NCBI RefSeq assembly: GCF_041529975.1
Contig: NZ_CP168030.1
Location: forward strand, 1,178,001-1,242,000
Direction of reading: 5' to 3'
Source: Microbacterium maritypicum
Lineage (GTDB): Bacteria > Actinomycetota > Actinomycetes > Actinomycetales > Microbacteriaceae
Length of the DNA stretch: 64,000 nucleotides
In this document: in pieces, positions 63,062 through 64,000 of the stretch
Layout of the letters: each line of letters opens with the position of its first letter
Numbering within the stretch: the stretch's first letter is position 1
Notes under the pieces: generated by a model
What the model was told of the DNA's origin: nothing
Database searches by the model: none
The model's input: only the letters and a program-made list of their open reading frames with translations
Program-made: the position numbers and the translations under genes

Positions 63062-64000
63062 ATGACTCAGCCGCAGGGCGCCCTCCTCGTGGGCAGTGTG
63101 AACTTCGACGACGCCGAGACCACGATGCGCACGGCGGCAGAGCTTCTCGGCGACCGGCTTCGCCGCATCCCGGACGGTGAGGTGGGCAAGCGGTTCCACT
63201 GGATCATGTTCCAGCCCGACGTGATCGGCCGGGCCGACGGCATCGAGCGCATCGGCGACGAGCCCATCCCGTTCCCCGCGGGGATCGACGCGCGTGGCCT
63301 GCGCATCGCCGAGGGAGTGGATGCCGCGAGCATCGTGCTGCCGCCGCTCGGCTACGCCGCCGCTGCGATCGAGTCGTACGCCGTGTTCACGCGCCTCCGC
63401 GCTGAGGGGGCTGTGCCCGCCGGCATCCGATTCCAGGTGTCGCTGCCGACCCCGCTGGCCGTGATCTCCTCGTTCTTCCACGGCGACGACCGGGCTGCGA
63501 TCGAGCCCGTGTACACGGCGGCCATCGTCCGCGAGCTCGATGAGATCCTCGCCGCGATCCCGCACGAGGACCTCGCCGTGCAGTGGGACGTCGCGAGTGA
63601 GATGGGCATCATCGAGCGCGCGGCAGGTTACGGCGCGGTCATGGAGGCGTGGTGGCCCGGCGACCCGTTCGACGGTCTCGTCTCGCGTCTTGCCGCGCTG
63701 GTCGACGCCGTGCCCGCAGGAGTCGAGGTGGGCGTGCACCTCTGCTACGGCGATGCGGGGGAGAAGCACTTCTTCGAGCCGACGGATGCTGCGAACCTGG
63801 TGCGCTACGCGAACGCCGTGGCCGCGGCATCCGCCCGCCCGCTGACGTGGCTGCACCTGCCCGTGCCGATCGCCCACGACGACGCCGCCTACTTCGCGCC
63901 GCTCGCCGACCTCGCGCCCGTGAACGAGCTGTACCTCGGGCTCGTGCACCGGGAGGATGGCGCCGAGGGGGCCGCGCGCCGCATCGCCGCCGCATCCCCG
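63062..64000 (+). CDS. MetE/UROD-like TIM-barrel protein, runs off the window
   Basis: Open from ATG 63062 to the window end (313 codons, no stop). The protein resembles the cobalamin-independent methionine synthase/uroporphyrinogen decarboxylase superfamily: LLVGSVNFDDAETTMRTAAELLGDRLRRIPDGEVGKRFHW at the start, IRFQVSLPTPLAVISSFFHGDD, LAVQWDVASEM and VEVGVHLCYGDAGEKHF (His/Cys as in the zinc site of that fold). It is shorter than MetE's catalytic half and not a true metE. No stop codon lies in the 939 bases, and codon use matches the neighbours. Substrate unknown. Confidence 0.65.
   Translation, partial: MTQPQGALLVGSVNFDDAETTMRTAAELLGDRLRRIPDGEVGKRFHWIMFQPDVIGRADGIERIGDEPIPFPAGIDARGLRIAEGVDAASIVLPPLGYAAAAIESYAVFTRLRAEGAVPAGIRFQVSLPTPLAVISSFFHGDDRAAIEPVYTAAIVRELDEILAAIPHEDLAVQWDVASEMGIIERAAGYGAVMEAWWPGDPFDGLVSRLAALVDAVPAGVEVGVHLCYGDAGEKHFFEPTDAANLVRYANAVAAASARPLTWLHLPVPIAHDDAAYFAPLADLAPVNELYLGLVHREDGAEGAARRIAAASP

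Overview
The window is high-GC DNA from an actinobacterium, most likely a Microbacteriaceae member close to Microbacterium. This is judged from the very GC-rich third codon positions, dense ATGA/GTGA stop-start overlaps, actinobacterial gene forms (CydABDC, ClpC with HspR/Hsp20, RadA, CWB2-type surface protein) and the frequent GGATGC/GCATCC words typical of that family. No rRNA, tRNA, CRISPR array, phage or transposase was seen. Nearly all of the window is coding.

Left part (1-11 kb): carbohydrate metabolism. The tail of a sugar transporter is followed by the Leloir operon galT-galK-galE (minus strand), with a divergent LacI-type regulator. Next comes a catabolic operon of unknown substrate: a Gfo/Idh/MocA oxidoreductase, a DUF993 TIM-barrel protein, two sugar-isomerase-like barrels, a second LacI regulator and glycerate kinase. 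Two AGCGCT-centred operators flank its likely promoter.

11-25 kb: a 1904-residue secreted surface protein (carboxypeptidase-regulatory-like repeats, Ig-like and FN3 domains, three nearly identical CWB2 repeats). Then a five-gene minus-strand operon of an exported small two-cysteine protein, a lipoprotein, a membrane-fusion-like protein with a peptidoglycan-binding domain, an ABC ATPase and an FtsX-type permease. This looks like a self-contained peptide or envelope export/defence module and is the best candidate for an undescribed system. Housekeeping genes follow (pgm, pheA, a flavin monooxygenase-like gene).

25-38 kb: stress and transport genes. These are hsp20 with a divergent HspR-like regulator, a CPA1 Na+/H+ antiporter, a dicarboxylate symporter, a VapBC toxin-antitoxin pair, an operon of three related membrane proteins plus an XRE regulator under a 37-bp inverted-repeat operator, clpC, an N-acetylglutamate synthase-like gene, a probable small structured RNA with repeated C-rich loops, an SseB-like gene and radA.

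38-62 kb: a respiratory supercluster. It holds a cysteine-containing (probably Fe-S) regulator translationally overlapped with cydABDC (cytochrome bd and its assembly exporter), narK-moaA divergent from narGHJI, a molybdate-uptake operon (mop-like regulator, modABC) divergent from moeB-moeA-moaC-mobA-DUF6457-moaD, and mog-moaE on the other strand. Together these give low-oxygen and nitrate respiration with the molybdenum supply and cofactor synthesis needed for NarG.

Right end: a probable 2OG-Fe(II)-type oxygenase with an iron-box-like palindrome in its promoter, divergent from a MetE/UROD-like TIM-barrel gene that runs off the window. All calls are by eye from sequence. Names rest on family motifs, and promoter and operator calls are pattern inferences.
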